A DNA stretch of 64,000 nt from Eremococcus coleocola DSM 15696 (GTDB lineage Bacteria; Bacillota; Bacilli; Lactobacillales; Aerococcaceae): assembly GCF_000428865.1 (NCBI RefSeq), contig NZ_AUAT01000002.1:60468-124467 (forward strand), given 5' to 3'. Positions 1-9,565 of the stretch are shown piece after piece. The notes beneath the pieces were generated by a model. The model was not told the DNA's origin and ran no database searches. It saw nothing but the letters and a program-made list of their open reading frames with translations. The position numbers were made by a program, and so were the translations under genes. Numbering within the stretch: the stretch's first letter is position 1; every line of letters begins with the position of its first letter.

Positions 1-251
1 TCAGCAATATCTCCCTGATTCGAATCATAAAAATAAGCGCTATCCCCCGCTAATTGGACTGTCCCATTGACAGTAACTGGGGCTTGGTCTGCTACAGCAT
101 ATACCATATAAGCTGCTCTATCATCCGCTTCACTTTGACTTTGCTCAGCATCCTCTACGAGAAGCAAAACTTGTTTGACCGCAAGGCCCAATCCTGAAAG
201 AAACAATAGGACCAGGAGTCCAATAAATACACCTTTTCGAAGCTTGAACAT
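1..251 (-). CDS. Partial exported or membrane-anchored protein, possible efflux adaptor (N-terminus only)
   Basis: The gene runs off the window start, so only about 83 N-terminal residues are visible. They begin MFKLRKGVFIGLLVLLFL, a short basic stretch and one hydrophobic helix, followed by an acidic, Ser/Gln-rich linker and then a segment with VTVNGTVQLAG and YFYDSNQGDIA. A single N-terminal anchor followed by a GTV...D...GD pattern resembles the start of HlyD/MacA-type periplasmic adaptor proteins of Gram-positive ABC efflux systems, but this is inference from a fragment. An AGAGAGG ribosome site lies just upstream of the ATG. The next gene to the right points the same way but ends with its own terminator, so this gene probably has its own promoter. 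Confidence 0.5.
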   Translation of the reverse strand, partial: MFKLRKGVFIGLLVLLFLSGLGLAVKQVLLLVEDAEQSQSEADDRAAYMVYAVADQAPVTVNGTVQLAGDSAYFYDSNQGDIA

Positions 252-390
252 GATACACCTCTCTTTTCCACGTTTTGTGGAAGATTTCACTATCAGTGTA
301 TCCTATCATTTTAACAAAATCAATATGATCATTACCATTTTTAATATTTTTTTAGGCGCGCCAATATATTTATTAATAGGATTTTTCTCA

Positions 391-440
391 TAAAATAAAA
401 AAGACGACCCTATTCTCTATAATTAGAAGAGGTTCGTCTT
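391..440 (-). terminator. Intrinsic terminator of the UMF1-type transporter gene
   Basis: Arms AAGACGA and TCGTCTT (401-440), extended by CCCTATTCTCT against AGAAGAGG, form a long hairpin. On the minus strand it is followed by a T-rich run (391-400). It sits about 20 bases after the stop of the transporter gene. Confidence 0.75.
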
Positions 441-461
441 CAAAGCTATGAATTATATCAC

Positions 462-1697
462 TTAGGCTATCTCTTTACTTTTAATCGTTAAATGAAAGAA
501 ATAGTAACCTAATAAGAACATAAACGATAAAGAGAAAACCGCAATTTGTTGGTTGCCGGTCATTTGAGTAATCACAGAAACCAAGAGGGTTCCCACAAAG
601 GAAGCTCCCTTTCCACAAATATCAAAGATACCAAAATACTCACCCGATTTATAACTTGGGATTATCTTGGCATAATAAGACCGGGACAAGGCTTGAATCG
701 CTCCTTGGAACATCCCCACAGCCACCGCTAAAATCCAAAATTCATGCAGTTGATCCAATTGAACCCCATAAATTGCAATACCGGTATAGGCCAAGATACA
801 CACCTTAATTAAGGTTTCAGTTTTGAAGCCTTTAGAAAAACGAGCAAAAAGTAAAGCAAAAGGAAAGGCGACTATTTGCGTCACTAATAGAGCGAGAACT
901 AAACCCATGGTATCTAGACCTAAAGAAGTGCCATAGGCCGTAGCCAGATTAATTATGGTATATACGCCATCAATAAAGAAAAAGAAAGCAATTAAATAAA
1001 GGAAAATTTGACGGTTTTGTTTAATTTCTTTAAACGTAAGAACTAAATCTTTAAAGACTTGACCTATCTTAGGCGTAGATTTATGACTAGAGATTTGTTG
1101 GTAACTTTTTAAGAGAGGCAAGGACATGATACCCCACCAGATTGCATTTACGAGAAAAGCAAGAATAATAGAAATTTGACTGGACAAGCCAATTTCTGGA
1201 CCTCCAAAAATCAAAACAATCGCAATTAAGAAAGGCACGACTGAACCAATATAGCCCCAGGCATAACCATGAGAAGAAACCCTATCCATTCGTTCGGCTG
1301 TCGTCACATCATTCAACATCGAATCATAGAATATTAAAGAAGCATTATAGGCTGACTTAGTCACCACAAAGAGTAATAAATATGCCAACCAATGCTGGGC
1401 AAATGGTAAGGCTGTACAGCCTATCACACCAATTATTAAGGCAATGGTAAACATCCGCTTCCGTTGCTTGGGTAAATCTGAAAGCGAGCCCAAGATTGGC
1501 CCCATAAGGCCTACAATCAAGGTAGAGGCCGTCACAGCATAACCCCAATAAGCTAAATAGGTATCGTCATCCAAATGTCCTTTAGCTAAGTTATTAAAGA
1601 CAATCGGAATAATCGTCGTCACCAGTAAAATAAAAGCAGAGTTACCAACATCATATAAAATCCAATCACGTTCAAGTTTGCTTAACTTATCCTTCAT
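462..1697 (-). CDS. MFS transporter, UMF1/Atg22-like family
   Basis: A 411-residue polytopic membrane protein with about twelve hydrophobic segments. The N-terminus, LSKLERDWILYDVGNSAF, matches the W-x-LYD-x-x-NSAF signature of UMF1/Atg22-like major facilitators, a family proposed to export amino acids or other small metabolites; the substrate cannot be read from sequence. I start it at the ATG at 1697 because GGAGA lies seven bases upstream. A longer reading frame starts at 1715 but has no ribosome site. The chosen start lies inside the end of the upstream phospholipase-family gene, an 11-base overlap that implies translational coupling. It is the last gene of a two-gene unit closed by the hairpin at 391-440. 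Confidence 0.85.
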   Translation of the reverse strand: MKDKLSKLERDWILYDVGNSAFILLVTTIIPIVFNNLAKGHLDDDTYLAYWGYAVTASTLIVGLMGPILGSLSDLPKQRKRMFTIALIIGVIGCTALPFAQHWLAYLLLFVVTKSAYNASLIFYDSMLNDVTTAERMDRVSSHGYAWGYIGSVVPFLIAIVLIFGGPEIGLSSQISIILAFLVNAIWWGIMSLPLLKSYQQISSHKSTPKIGQVFKDLVLTFKEIKQNRQIFLYLIAFFFFIDGVYTIINLATAYGTSLGLDTMGLVLALLVTQIVAFPFALLFARFSKGFKTETLIKVCILAYTGIAIYGVQLDQLHEFWILAVAVGMFQGAIQALSRSYYAKIIPSYKSGEYFGIFDICGKGASFVGTLLVSVITQMTGNQQIAVFSLSFMFLLGYYFFHLTIKSKEIA

Positions 1698-2508
1698 GTT
1701 CAATCTCCTGACCATTATAATCTAAATTAAAGTCTGCCAATAAGGGTTGGTCTTCAAAAATATAGGCAAAAGCATTTGCCAATAAATCTGGGGCTTGTCG
1801 TAGGCTTGCTTCATAGGCTGCTACTAATTGAGGATTGCTCTGACTTGCTTGGGGAAAGGCCGCTACTTGCATAATTAATCCGTTATAAGAGGCTTTCTTA
1901 CCTACTAAATCAAAGATTTTCAAGAAAATCTCACCCTTAATCGGATTTGGACTATAAAACAAGTGTTTTATCATCCGAAAATATGCAACCGAAGCTTGTA
2001 GATTAATGAATGACCCTAACCCATAGGAATAATAAAAGTCATTCATTAGCTGACGATAAGTTTTCTTGCGCGGAATTAATTGAGCTGGATTAAACTGGGT
2101 TGGCTCATAACCATCGACTTCAAGAAAATACCTGTCAAGTTCTGTTTCTACAGTGAGATGGGTAAAATCATTAGGCTCACTGAGGGCATCCACTAAGGGG
2201 TGGACTTTTGAATCGAGAATATAGTGACACATTGTACCTAACAAATAAGCTGCTTGGGGACTATTGAGACCCAGATTTTTAAGCCAAGACTTTTGCCGGT
2301 TTAAATAATCCTTACCAGCATGATTATGAATAATCATTCCAAGACTATCTGGCCTCATTAACCATCTGGGATGAGCAAAAAAGATATCTGGGCCTTGTTG
2401 ACCTAATTCATACAAATCAGGATATAGAATAGCGAGATTTTTTAATTCAGGTTTTAAATAGTCTACGAGGTCGCGACCAAAACGATGATGGGTATAAATA
2501 CTAGGCAT
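1687..2508 (-). CDS. Zinc-dependent phospholipase C family protein
   Basis: A 273-residue soluble protein beginning MPSIYTHHRFGRDLVDYL, with clustered His/Asp metal-ligand candidates: YTHH near residue 6, HNHAGKDY near 73, and a block ending GTMCHYILDSKVHPLVD around residues 92-107. This pattern is typical of the zinc-dependent phospholipase C-like (PF00882-type) family found in Firmicutes. No signal peptide is visible, so it is probably cytoplasmic and may not be a secreted lipase. The true substrate is unknown. An AGAGAGGAGTATTGCT region supplies the ribosome site. It overlaps the downstream UMF1 transporter by 11 bases, so the two are probably co-translated. Confidence 0.75.
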   Translation of the reverse strand: MPSIYTHHRFGRDLVDYLKPELKNLAILYPDLYELGQQGPDIFFAHPRWLMRPDSLGMIIHNHAGKDYLNRQKSWLKNLGLNSPQAAYLLGTMCHYILDSKVHPLVDALSEPNDFTHLTVETELDRYFLEVDGYEPTQFNPAQLIPRKKTYRQLMNDFYYSYGLGSFINLQASVAYFRMIKHLFYSPNPIKGEIFLKIFDLVGKKASYNGLIMQVAAFPQASQSNPQLVAAYEASLRQAPDLLANAFAYIFEDQPLLADFNLDYNGQEIEHEG

Positions 2509-2595
2509 AGCAATACTCCTCTCTGCTTATAGTTTATCAGATAAAACGAAGTTTGCTTGTAAAGATTATGTAAATATTTCAATAATTCTCTCCAT

Positions 2596-2647
2596 AAAAA
2601 AGAGCAAGCCCAAGAGCAGGACTTACGTCCTAACTCATTGCCTGCTC
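2596..2647 (-). terminator. Putative terminator downstream of the CNNM/CorC remnant
   Basis: Outer arms GAGCAGGC (2640-2647) and GCTTGCTC (2602-2609) with a smaller internal GGAC-GTCC hairpin, followed on the minus strand by six T residues (2596-2601). It is retained although the upstream gene is broken. Confidence 0.6.
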
Positions 2648-2679
2648 CAAAAACCTAGCTAAATGGATAAGTTTTCAGC

Positions 2680-3437
2680 TCATTTAATTGATTCAATGGG
2701 CTGATTCAAGACCTGCTTAATATTTACCCGTTTGATTCGCCCTTTTTCACTTTCGATTACTTTAAAATGCAAGCCTTCAATCTTACAATCATCCCCCAGT
2801 TGGGGAATCCGTCCCATTTCTTCCATAATTAAACCCACTACAGTAAAAGATATCCAAATATCAGGATTATCCATCTCAAAAAAATCTAAAATATCTTGAA
2901 TAGCAGTTAAACCCTCTACCTGAATTTTTTTATCCGGCTCAATAATTTTAAGATCTTCACGGTAGACATCATACTCATCAAAAATATCTCCAACTATGAA
3001 TTCTAAGAGATAAACCAAAGTTGCCAATAGCTTGGTAATTAAATGAAGAGGCTCTGCAAAACGCTTAGCTATACTTTCTGCTCTCATCTTAGCAATATAC
3101 TTAGGTGAATTTTCCGAAAATATTAATAAGACTACTGTGGTGACAACCGTAGACACCATGGCCCCGTAATGGGGATACAATTATACAAAAGAAGTCAGTC
3201 GCAACCGCAGAACTGGCAATAATAAGAATATTATTTCCAATAAGAATCGTTGATAAGAGACGATCGAAATGTTCCATCAAATAAATTGCTTTAGCCGCCT
3301 TTTTATCTCCATTTTTGGCCTCGCCAGTCAGACGAATCTGATTCAAAGAGGTAAACGCAGTCTCTGAAGAAGAAAAAAACAGATAAACTAGCACACACGA
3401 TGAAAAATATAATACTGGATATCTGGTCAGAATCCAA
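2680..3437 (-). pseudogene. Decayed CNNM/HlyC-CorC family transporter (hemolysin-like)
   Basis: Three separated reading frames rebuild a CNNM/CorC protein. The start is probably TTG at 3435-3437, eight bases after GAGGGGG, giving MDSDQISSIIFFIV. A run of seven T (minus strand, near 3371-3379) where eight are needed shifts the frame before FFSSSETAFTSLN. The frame shifts again near 3180-3190, before YPHYGAMVSTVVTTVVLLIF. Finally LLATLVYLLE joins directly to FIVGDIFDEYD, so the central pair of CBS domains, roughly 200 residues, is gone. The C-terminal CorC/HlyC domain (ending IKQVLNQPIESIK) remains. Intact relatives are about 430 residues. Two frameshifts plus the deletion make a functional product very unlikely. 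Confidence 0.85.
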
Positions 3438-3496
3438 GAAGTAGTCCCCCTCAAGGTAAACTAATATTAGCTAGGTTAAAAAAACTGTATATGTAG

Positions 3497-3561
3497 AAAA
3501 ACTCGGCCACTTCTTAGCATAAAAGTCTTAAACAAGCTTTTACAACTAAGTAGTGGCCGAG
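3497..3561 (-). terminator. Long intrinsic terminator of ptsHI
   Basis: Arms CTCGGCCACT-A-CTTAG and CTAAG-A-AGTGGCCGAG (one mismatch, 3502-3561), with a second AAAAGCTTG...CTTTT fold inside the loop, followed by TTTTT on the minus strand. It lies 20 bases after the ptsI stop. Confidence 0.85.
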
Positions 3562-3579
3562 AATTATAATATTAAAAAA

Positions 3580-5307
3580 TTATTTATTAACTAAATCATT
3601 AACTAATTGAACAACTTCTTCAGCTGTCGTACATTCAGTCACAGCCTTATGAGCCAACGCTTGAACATCTGGCATTGATAAGCGACTCATCAAGCTCCGC
3701 GTTTTCAAGATACTTGAAGCAGACATAGAGAATTCATCCAAACCTAAACCTAATAATAATGGCACAGCTGTTTGGTCACCAGCCATTTCGCCACACATCC
3801 CCGTCCATTTACCTTCTTTATGAGAGGCTTCAATTACGTTTTTAATTAAACGTAAAATAGATGGATTATATGGTTGGTATAGGTAAGATACTCGTTGATT
3901 CATCCGGTCAGCGGCCATGGTGTATTGAATTAAGTCGTTAGTACCAATTGAGAAGAAATCAACTTCTTTAGCAAATTGATCTGCTAAAACAGCCGCAGCT
4001 GGGATTTCAATCATGATACCTACTTCAATTTCGTCTGAAACTGGAATGTTTTCAGCCACTAAGTTAGCCTTTACTTCTTCTAAAATAGCTTTGGCTGCCC
4101 GAAATTCTTGTAAGGTAGCAATCATTGGGAACATGATTCTTAATTTACCATGGACAGAAGCTCTTAGTAGGGCTCTTAATTGAGTTTTGAACATATCAGG
4201 ACGATCTAAACAGATCCGAATAGCCCGGTAACCCAAGAAAGGATTCATTTCTTCTGGTAAAGATAAATAAGGTAATTCCTTGTCGCCACCAATATCCATG
4301 GTCCGTACAACAACGGCCTTATCACCCATGGCTTCTAAGACAGCTTTATAAGCTTCATATTGTTCATCTTCAGTTGGGAATTCAGCTGAATCCATATATA
4401 AGAATTCAGTCCGGTATAAACCAATAGCTTCCGCACCATTAGCAATCGCACCCTCTGCATCCTTAGGCGTACCAATATTGGCCGCTAATTCAACATGGTT
4501 ACCATCCGCCGTTACGGTAGGAACATCGACCAATTTAGCCCATTCTGCTTTTTGATCTTCAAAAGCTTGTGCTTTTGCTTGATATTCAGTAATTTCCGCT
4601 TGGCTAGGATTTAAAATTACTTTACCTTCTAAAGCATCCACGATAATCACTTGGCCATCTTGAACATGGTCCGTAATTTCTTTAGAACCTACAATGGCAG
4701 GAATTTCTAAAGAACGGGCCATAATAGCAGAGTGAGACGTCCGACCACCGATATTAGTTACAAAAGCTTTTACATACTTTTTATTTAACTGTGCGGTATC
4801 AGAAGGAGTCAAGTCATTGGCTACAATGATTACTTCTTCTTGAATGGTTGCAGGACTGGCTAATTTAACCCCTAATAAGGCAGCTAAAATACGTTCTGAC
4901 ACATCCTTAACATCGGCAGCACGTTCTTGCATATAAGGATTATCTTCCATAGAAGAGAAAATCATAATAAACATCTCAGAAACTTCTTTTAGAGCAGCTT
5001 CTGCGTTTACAGCTTCATCTTTAATCTTAGCAGTAACTTGACCCGTAAATTCAGGGTCTGATAAAAATAATAAGTGAGCATCAAAAACTTGAGCTTCTTC
5101 GGCCCCTAGTGATTCAGCCGCGATATCACGAATAGTAGAAATTTCGTGGGTTGCTTGTGCCACAGCCGCATCAAAACGAGTAGCTTCGGCTTCAACATCT
5201 GCAACTTTAGTCGTTTCAAAGCTTAAATCGGGGTCTGCTAAGAGATAAACAGGAGCAATTGAAATCCCATCAGAGGCAGCAATACCTTTTAACTCAGCTT
5301 TTGTCAT
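3580..5307 (-). CDS. ptsI: PTS enzyme I, phosphoenolpyruvate-protein phosphotransferase
   Basis: Takes phosphate from phosphoenolpyruvate and passes it to HPr, the first step of all PTS sugar uptake; cytoplasmic. The 575-residue length is standard. The phosphohistidine motif [21 protein letters not shown] lies near residue 190, and the PEP-binding domain shows [43 protein letters not shown] and the active-site cysteine motif GMCGEMAGD near residue 500. The start ATG shares one base with the ptsH stop (TAATG), so translation is coupled. A strong terminator follows. No abnormality seen. Confidence 0.97.
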   Translation of the reverse strand: MTKAELKGIAASDGISIAPVYLLADPDLSFETTKVADVEAEATRFDAAVAQATHEISTIRDIAAESLGAEEAQVFDAHLLFLSDPEFTGQVTAKIKDEAVNAEAALKEVSEMFIMIFSSMEDNPYMQERAADVKDVSERILAALLGVKLASPATIQEEVIIVANDLTPSDTAQLNKKYVKAFVTNIGGRTSHSAIMARSLEIPAIVGSKEITDHVQDGQVIIVDALEGKVILNPSQAEITEYQAKAQAFEDQKAEWAKLVDVPTVTADGNHVELAANIGTPKDAEGAIANGAEAIGLYRTEFLYMDSAEFPTEDEQYEAYKAVLEAMGDKAVVVRTMDIGGDKELPYLSLPEEMNPFLGYRAIRICLDRPDMFKTQLRALLRASVHGKLRIMFPMIATLQEFRAAKAILEEVKANLVAENIPVSDEIEVGIMIEIPAAAVLADQFAKEVDFFSIGTNDLIQYTMAADRMNQRVSYLYQPYNPSILRLIKNVIEASHKEGKWTGMCGEMAGDQTAVPLLLGLGLDEFSMSASSILKTRSLMSRLSMPDVQALAHKAVTECTTAEEVVQLVNDLVNK

Positions 5308-5573
5308 TATTCAGACAAACCTTCTTTTTTCATGGTTTCTTCGATGGCGGCAATCGCTGCAGCTTCATCTTCACCTTCAGCAGTAATCACTACATCAGCA
5401 CCTTGGCCAACACCTAGTGACATAACACCCATAATAGATTTTAAGTTTACTGATTTACCCTTATATTCTAAGTTTAAGTCAGAAGCGAACTTGCTAGCAG
5501 CTTGTACTAACAAAGTAGCGGGACGAGCGTGAATACCTGTTTCTGCTACAACGTGAAATTCTTTCTTTTCCAT
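5307..5573 (-). CDS. ptsH: PTS phosphocarrier protein HPr
   Basis: Small 88-residue phosphocarrier between enzyme I and sugar-specific EIIA domains, and in Firmicutes a signal for carbon catabolite repression. From the start MEKKEFHV, the phosphorylated histidine falls exactly at residue 15 in TGIHARPAT, and the HPr-kinase target serine exactly at residue 46 in [12 protein letters not shown]. That numbering supports the ATG at 5573 (AGGAG nine bases upstream) over the TTG two codons earlier. It is the first gene of ptsHI, under the promoter at 5633-5661. The Ser46 site implies regulation by HPr kinase and CcpA. Confidence 0.97.
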   Translation of the reverse strand: MEKKEFHVVAETGIHARPATLLVQAASKFASDLNLEYKGKSVNLKSIMGVMSLGVGQGADVVITAEGEDEAAAIAAIEETMKKEGLSE

Positions 5574-5632
5574 AATCAAAGTCTCCTTTAAAATTTAATA
5601 TTCGCTGAGAAAAAATCAGCCTTTACTTATAG

Positions 5633-5661
5633 ATAGTATCATTTTTGCTAATAAAGCACAA
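5633..5661 (-). promoter_or_regulatory. Putative sigma-A promoter of ptsHI
   Basis: TTGTGC (-35) and TACTAT (-10) with a 17-base spacer on the minus strand, about 55 bases before the ptsH ribosome site. No other good promoter is seen between prfC and ptsH. Confidence 0.6.
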
Positions 5662-5692
5662 GAAATTTAGGAAAAGGCTTTAATTAAACCTC

Positions 5693-7270
5693 TTACAATA
5701 GCTTTTCCAGCTCAATGTCAGGATATTTAGATGTAAACCAATTTTCTGCAAACTGATTTTCAAATAAGAAGACCGGCCGATCAAAGCGGTCTTTGGCTAA
5801 AATATTCCGACTAGAGGACATCTTGGGATCCAAGTCTTCCGGCTTAATCCAGCGGGCAATCTTATGCCCCATTGGGATCATTTCAACTTCAGCATTATAT
5901 TCATTTTGTAAACGATATTGAAAAACTTCAAATTGGAGTTGGCCTACCGCACCAATAATATAATCTTCGGTGTGGTAGGTTTTATATAATTGGACCGCTC
6001 CTTCTTGGACCAGTTGTTCAATCCCCTTATGGAAGGACTTCTGTTTCATAACATTCTTAGGCGTTACCCGCATAAATAATTCGGGAGTAAATTGTGGTAA
6101 GGCAGGAAACTTAACCACCTGTTTGCCCTCATAAATTGAGTCTCCAATTTGTAGATTTCCGGTATCATAAAGACCGATAATATCTCCCGCAACTGCACTT
6201 TGAACTTCTTCCCGGGTATCGGCCATAAATTGAGTAGTATGTGACATTGATAAGGACTTACCGGTCCGTTCTAACGTAGTTGACAGACCTTTTTCAAACT
6301 CACCCGAACAAATCCGAATAAAGGCAATACGATCGCGGTGAGCTGGATTCATATTTGCTTGAATTTTGAAAACAAAACCGGTAAAACGTGAATCAGCAGG
6401 ATCAATTACTTGTTCATCTACAGTTAATGTTGCAGAAGGGGCAGGAGCTAGATCCACAAAGGCATCAAAGAAAGTTTGAACCCCGAAACCAGTTAAGGCT
6501 GATCCAAAGAAAACAGGGGTTAATTTACCAGAATTAATCCGATTTTGATCGAAAGGATTTCCTGCTTCGGATAGTAATTGAGCATCTTCCAGTCCTTGAG
6601 TATAGAGACTAGAGGATTTAAAGTCATAGTCCCCTTCAACTTGCCCTTCATCATTTAAAGGTAGGTAATGACTATCATCATCGCCCCGCCGTAATTCTAC
6701 TCGGTGATTATATAAATCATATAAGCCTAAAAGACTAGAGCCCATCCCCATTGGCCAGTTCATTAAATAGGCATCAATGCCTAAGACTTCTTCTAATTCC
6801 TCGACCAATTCAAGCGGTTCGCGGCCATCTCGGTCCAACTTATTCATAAAGGTAAATATTGGAATGCCACGGTGACTCACAACCTCAAACAAACGCTTCG
6901 TTTGTGGTTCAATCCCCTTGGCAGTATCAATGACCATAACGGCAGCATCCACTGCCATTAAGGTTCGATAAGTATCTTCCGAGAAATCCTCATGGCCCGG
7001 GGTATCTACGATATTTACCTGATAGCCATCATAGTCTACTTGCATTACCGATGAAGTTACTGAAATCCCTCTTTGTTTTTCAATTTCCATCCAGTCTGAC
7101 TTAGCAAATTTATTTGACTTCTTCCCTTTGGCCTTAACCGTGCCAGCTTGACGAATGGCACCTGAAAAAAGCAAGAGTTGTTCGGTTATCGTGGTTTTAC
7201 CCGCATCTGGGTGAGAAATAATTGCGAATGTACGTCTTTTTTTAACCTCTTGGGCTAATTCCTTACTCAT
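5693..7270 (-). CDS. prfC: Peptide chain release factor 3
   Basis: A GTPase that recycles RF1/RF2 from the ribosome after termination. At 525 residues it has the family length. Translation-factor GTPase motifs are intact: SHPDAGKTT (P-loop, near 18), the switch region [16 protein letters not shown] (near 90) and NKLD (near 143). The C-terminal part, with [13 protein letters not shown], is typical of RF3 rather than EF-G. GGAAGTG precedes the ATG. It lies between the structured repeat at 7314-7415 and the ptsHI promoter, with no clear terminator of its own. Confidence 0.96.
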   Translation of the reverse strand: MSKELAQEVKKRRTFAIISHPDAGKTTITEQLLLFSGAIRQAGTVKAKGKKSNKFAKSDWMEIEKQRGISVTSSVMQVDYDGYQVNIVDTPGHEDFSEDTYRTLMAVDAAVMVIDTAKGIEPQTKRLFEVVSHRGIPIFTFMNKLDRDGREPLELVEELEEVLGIDAYLMNWPMGMGSSLLGLYDLYNHRVELRRGDDDSHYLPLNDEGQVEGDYDFKSSSLYTQGLEDAQLLSEAGNPFDQNRINSGKLTPVFFGSALTGFGVQTFFDAFVDLAPAPSATLTVDEQVIDPADSRFTGFVFKIQANMNPAHRDRIAFIRICSGEFEKGLSTTLERTGKSLSMSHTTQFMADTREEVQSAVAGDIIGLYDTGNLQIGDSIYEGKQVVKFPALPQFTPELFMRVTPKNVMKQKSFHKGIEQLVQEGAVQLYKTYHTEDYIIGAVGQLQFEVFQYRLQNEYNAEVEMIPMGHKIARWIKPEDLDPKMSSSRNILAKDRFDRPVFLFENQFAENWFTSKYPDIELEKLL

Positions 7271-7313
7271 AGGTCACTTCCATTTCATAGTTTGCTTTTA
7301 ATAAATAGGAAAA

Positions 7314-7415
7314 GGAGCGGGCAAGAAGCATGAAAATCTCTGATTTTCGCTACGTCTGCCCACCCCCGCACAGCTGATTAGGTTAAATTAAGCCGCCTAG
7401 CGACACCCAACCTAA
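7314..7415 (-). repeat. Structured intergenic repeat, copy A
   Basis: Read on the minus strand, CCTAATCAG...GCGGGGG..GCAGACG.AGCGAAAATC.GAGATTTTC...CTTCTTG..CGCTCC aligns almost base for base with 20661-20724. It contains a perfect hairpin, GAAAATC-AGA-GATTTTC, preceded by an imperfect outer fold bounded by TTAGGTT and AACCTAA (7379-7415). It fills the gap between the DivIVA-like gene and prfC and has no coding potential. Confidence 0.7.
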
Positions 7416-7435
7416 AGTTAAATTCACCGTTCTAT

Positions 7436-8095
7436 TTATGAATTATTTGAAAATAATAAGCGGATTTTTTCTTGATCACTCTCAACTGACTTATCTTCTT
7501 TATTCTCTTCTTTTTTCTCGTTATCAATGACATCAGAGATTAGCTTTTGTAATTCCGCTTTTTCAGCTTCACTCAAATTCGCTTCTGGACTGAGGTCTTG
7601 GTGACTCTTCCAGGCATCCATTGATTCAGTTTCAAAGTTCTCAACTTGGAGTGAAAATTGTTCAATTTTCTTCTTAGGATATATTTTATCAAAGTTAGTG
7701 GTATCGAGCATATCTTGGTATTCCTCTAAAATCGCTTGCATCCGATTTTTCATTTCTTTAAGCTGATCTTTAAGTCCAACCCCAGATTCAATGAGCCCCT
7801 GACTTTGAAAAACAAAATCTTCCTTATATTGAGTAATTTGCTCTTCCGTTTGATTTATCATTTGAACCGCTTTGTCATTTGATTCTTGGATAATTTGATT
7901 TCCTTTTTGCCGCGAATCTAAAATGGAGTCTTTAATGCTGGCTTCTAACTCTTTATATTTTTCAATTTCACTTTGAGCTTGAGCTAACTGTGCTTGTAGA
8001 TCAGCTATTTTTTGCTTTTGTTCTCCGAGCAAATGATCAACTTGACTCTTTTTATAACCGAATAAGCTTGAGCTTAACTCTTTTCCTATTACCAT
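7436..8095 (-). CDS. DivIVA-like coiled-coil protein
   Basis: A 219-residue, highly charged protein. The N-terminus, LFGYKKSQVDHLLGEQKQKIADL, follows the DivIVA/GpsB pattern (FGYkk..Vd..L) that in relatives mediates membrane-curvature binding and dimerisation. Residues about 20-125 are continuous heptad-like coiled coil rich in Gln, Glu and Lys, and the tail (175-215) is acidic and Lys-rich, probably disordered. It lacks the classical long DivIVA length, so a role at the division site or cell pole is inferred, not shown. It is preceded by GGGGGG before the ATG and stands alone between mgtE and prfC. Confidence 0.65.
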   Translation of the reverse strand: MVIGKELSSSLFGYKKSQVDHLLGEQKQKIADLQAQLAQAQSEIEKYKELEASIKDSILDSRQKGNQIIQESNDKAVQMINQTEEQITQYKEDFVFQSQGLIESGVGLKDQLKEMKNRMQAILEEYQDMLDTTNFDKIYPKKKIEQFSLQVENFETESMDAWKSHQDLSPEANLSEAEKAELQKLISDVIDNEKKEENKEDKSVESDQEKIRLLFSNNS

Positions 8096-8170
8096 CTGAC
8101 TCCCCCCTTTTTCTTTTATTCAATCCGTTACTAATCTATTCTAGCAAAAAATCACAAAAGATTCATTAAA

Positions 8171-9535
8171 TTATTGAATTAAATTCAAGAAGAAAGAAGC
8201 AATTGAAAAATAAATAAATACTGAGGTTAAGTCACTTAAAGTAGAAATAAAAGGTCCCGAAGCAACAGCCGGATCAAAACCTATCCGATCCATTAGTTTA
8301 GGAATCAGCGACCCTGCTAGATTAGCCACAATAATGGCCATCATCATAGCAAAACCAATAATAGCTCCTAAAAACAAATTATGTTGCCATACTAAAACAA
8401 TAACCATGACCGCTAAACCAACCACTAAGCCCGTGATAGCTCCGGTTAATAACTCAAAAGATAAGGATGAAGTAAAATCATCTTCTTCACTTTTATTGGT
8501 CAGCTTGCGGACTGCAACCGCTAGGGATTGAGTTCCAGCGTTCCCGGCCGTACCAGTAATTAGGGTGACAAAAGCAGATAAGATTGAGGCTGAAGCAATG
8601 ACATCTTGGTACTGGGAGATAACCGTAGAAGTTCCCATTCCCAAAAATAACAAGGTAATTAGCCAAGGTAAACGACTCTTTGCAGCTGAAAAAGGTGATA
8701 AATGTTGCTCTGATACATCGACGGCAGCCAAACCAGAGTAATCACTATCAGCCTCTTCCCGAATAACATCCATTATATCATCAACTGTAATCAGCCCTAG
8801 TAAAACTTGATCAAAACCAACTACAGGTAAGGCTAGCAAGTCATAATCTTGGACCATTTGAGCAACTTCTTCTTGGTTGTCATTCACTTGCACGGTAATA
8901 ACTCGATTATTCATGAAGTCTTTTACCTGCTTATCTTCTTCATTTACAATTAAGTCCCGCAAGGATAAAACACCGGTTAACCTACCTTCTTCATCCACCA
9001 CATAGACATAATAAATGGTTTCTGCTTCTGCCGCTTGTTTGCGAACTTTCCGATAGGCGTCACCCAAGGTGATATTTTCAGGAATCGATATAAATTCAGA
9101 GGTCATAATCGCCCCGGCAGTTTCTTCCATATAGGACATCAACTTAGAAATTTCGCGGGCACTTTCTACCGGCATCAGGTGCAAATAGATATTCACTTGA
9201 TTACGGTCTTTCAATGAATTTAACACATCTACCGCATTATCGGAGTACATGGCTCCCAATAAAGAAGCTGCATAAGAATTCGACATCTCGTCAAAATAAC
9301 CAATTACTGAGTCATCTTCGTTTTCTAACATATCAAAGATATCGGCTAACTCAGTAGGCGAAAGGTATTGATAAATTTTATTACGATCATCTACTTCCAA
9401 AGCCGCAAAAATTTGGGCCCGGTCATAATTATGCAAGGCCAAAAATTCAGTCCTGAACCGGGTCATCCGATTATGGGCTAATAATTGATGAATAATTTCA
9501 ATATTTTCTTCTAAGGATCTTTCAAAGATTTCCAT
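8171..9535 (-). CDS. mgtE: Magnesium transporter MgtE
   Basis: Homodimeric Mg2+ channel of the inner membrane gated by cytoplasmic Mg2+. The 454 residues show the family order: an N-terminal superhelical MgtE_N domain (about 20-125), two CBS domains (about 130-255, with EEGRLTGVLSLRDLIV and VLLGLITVDDIMDVI), a connecting helix, and five transmembrane helices (about 285-450) containing GTAGNAGTQSLAVAVR, the pore-lining motif. AAGGAGG precedes the ATG. It follows rluD by 30 bases and is likely the last gene of relQ-nadK-rluD-mgtE. No Mg2+ riboswitch fits the short gap. Confidence 0.95.
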   Translation of the reverse strand: MEIFERSLEENIEIIHQLLAHNRMTRFRTEFLALHNYDRAQIFAALEVDDRNKIYQYLSPTELADIFDMLENEDDSVIGYFDEMSNSYAASLLGAMYSDNAVDVLNSLKDRNQVNIYLHLMPVESAREISKLMSYMEETAGAIMTSEFISIPENITLGDAYRKVRKQAAEAETIYYVYVVDEEGRLTGVLSLRDLIVNEEDKQVKDFMNNRVITVQVNDNQEEVAQMVQDYDLLALPVVGFDQVLLGLITVDDIMDVIREEADSDYSGLAAVDVSEQHLSPFSAAKSRLPWLITLLFLGMGTSTVISQYQDVIASASILSAFVTLITGTAGNAGTQSLAVAVRKLTNKSEEDDFTSSLSFELLTGAITGLVVGLAVMVIVLVWQHNLFLGAIIGFAMMMAIIVANLAGSLIPKLMDRIGFDPAVASGPFISTLSDLTSVFIYFSIASFFLNLIQ

Positions 9536-9565
9536 AACTAATTCCTCCTTAACTCCTTAGCTTTC

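Noticed and set aside
546..731. Short plus-strand frame inside the UMF1-type gene
   Set aside because: Antisense to a clear gene, no ribosome site, no recognisable protein.
8100..8170. Mg2+ riboswitch for mgtE
   Set aside because: The upstream gap to rluD is only 30 bases, leaving no room for a leader.
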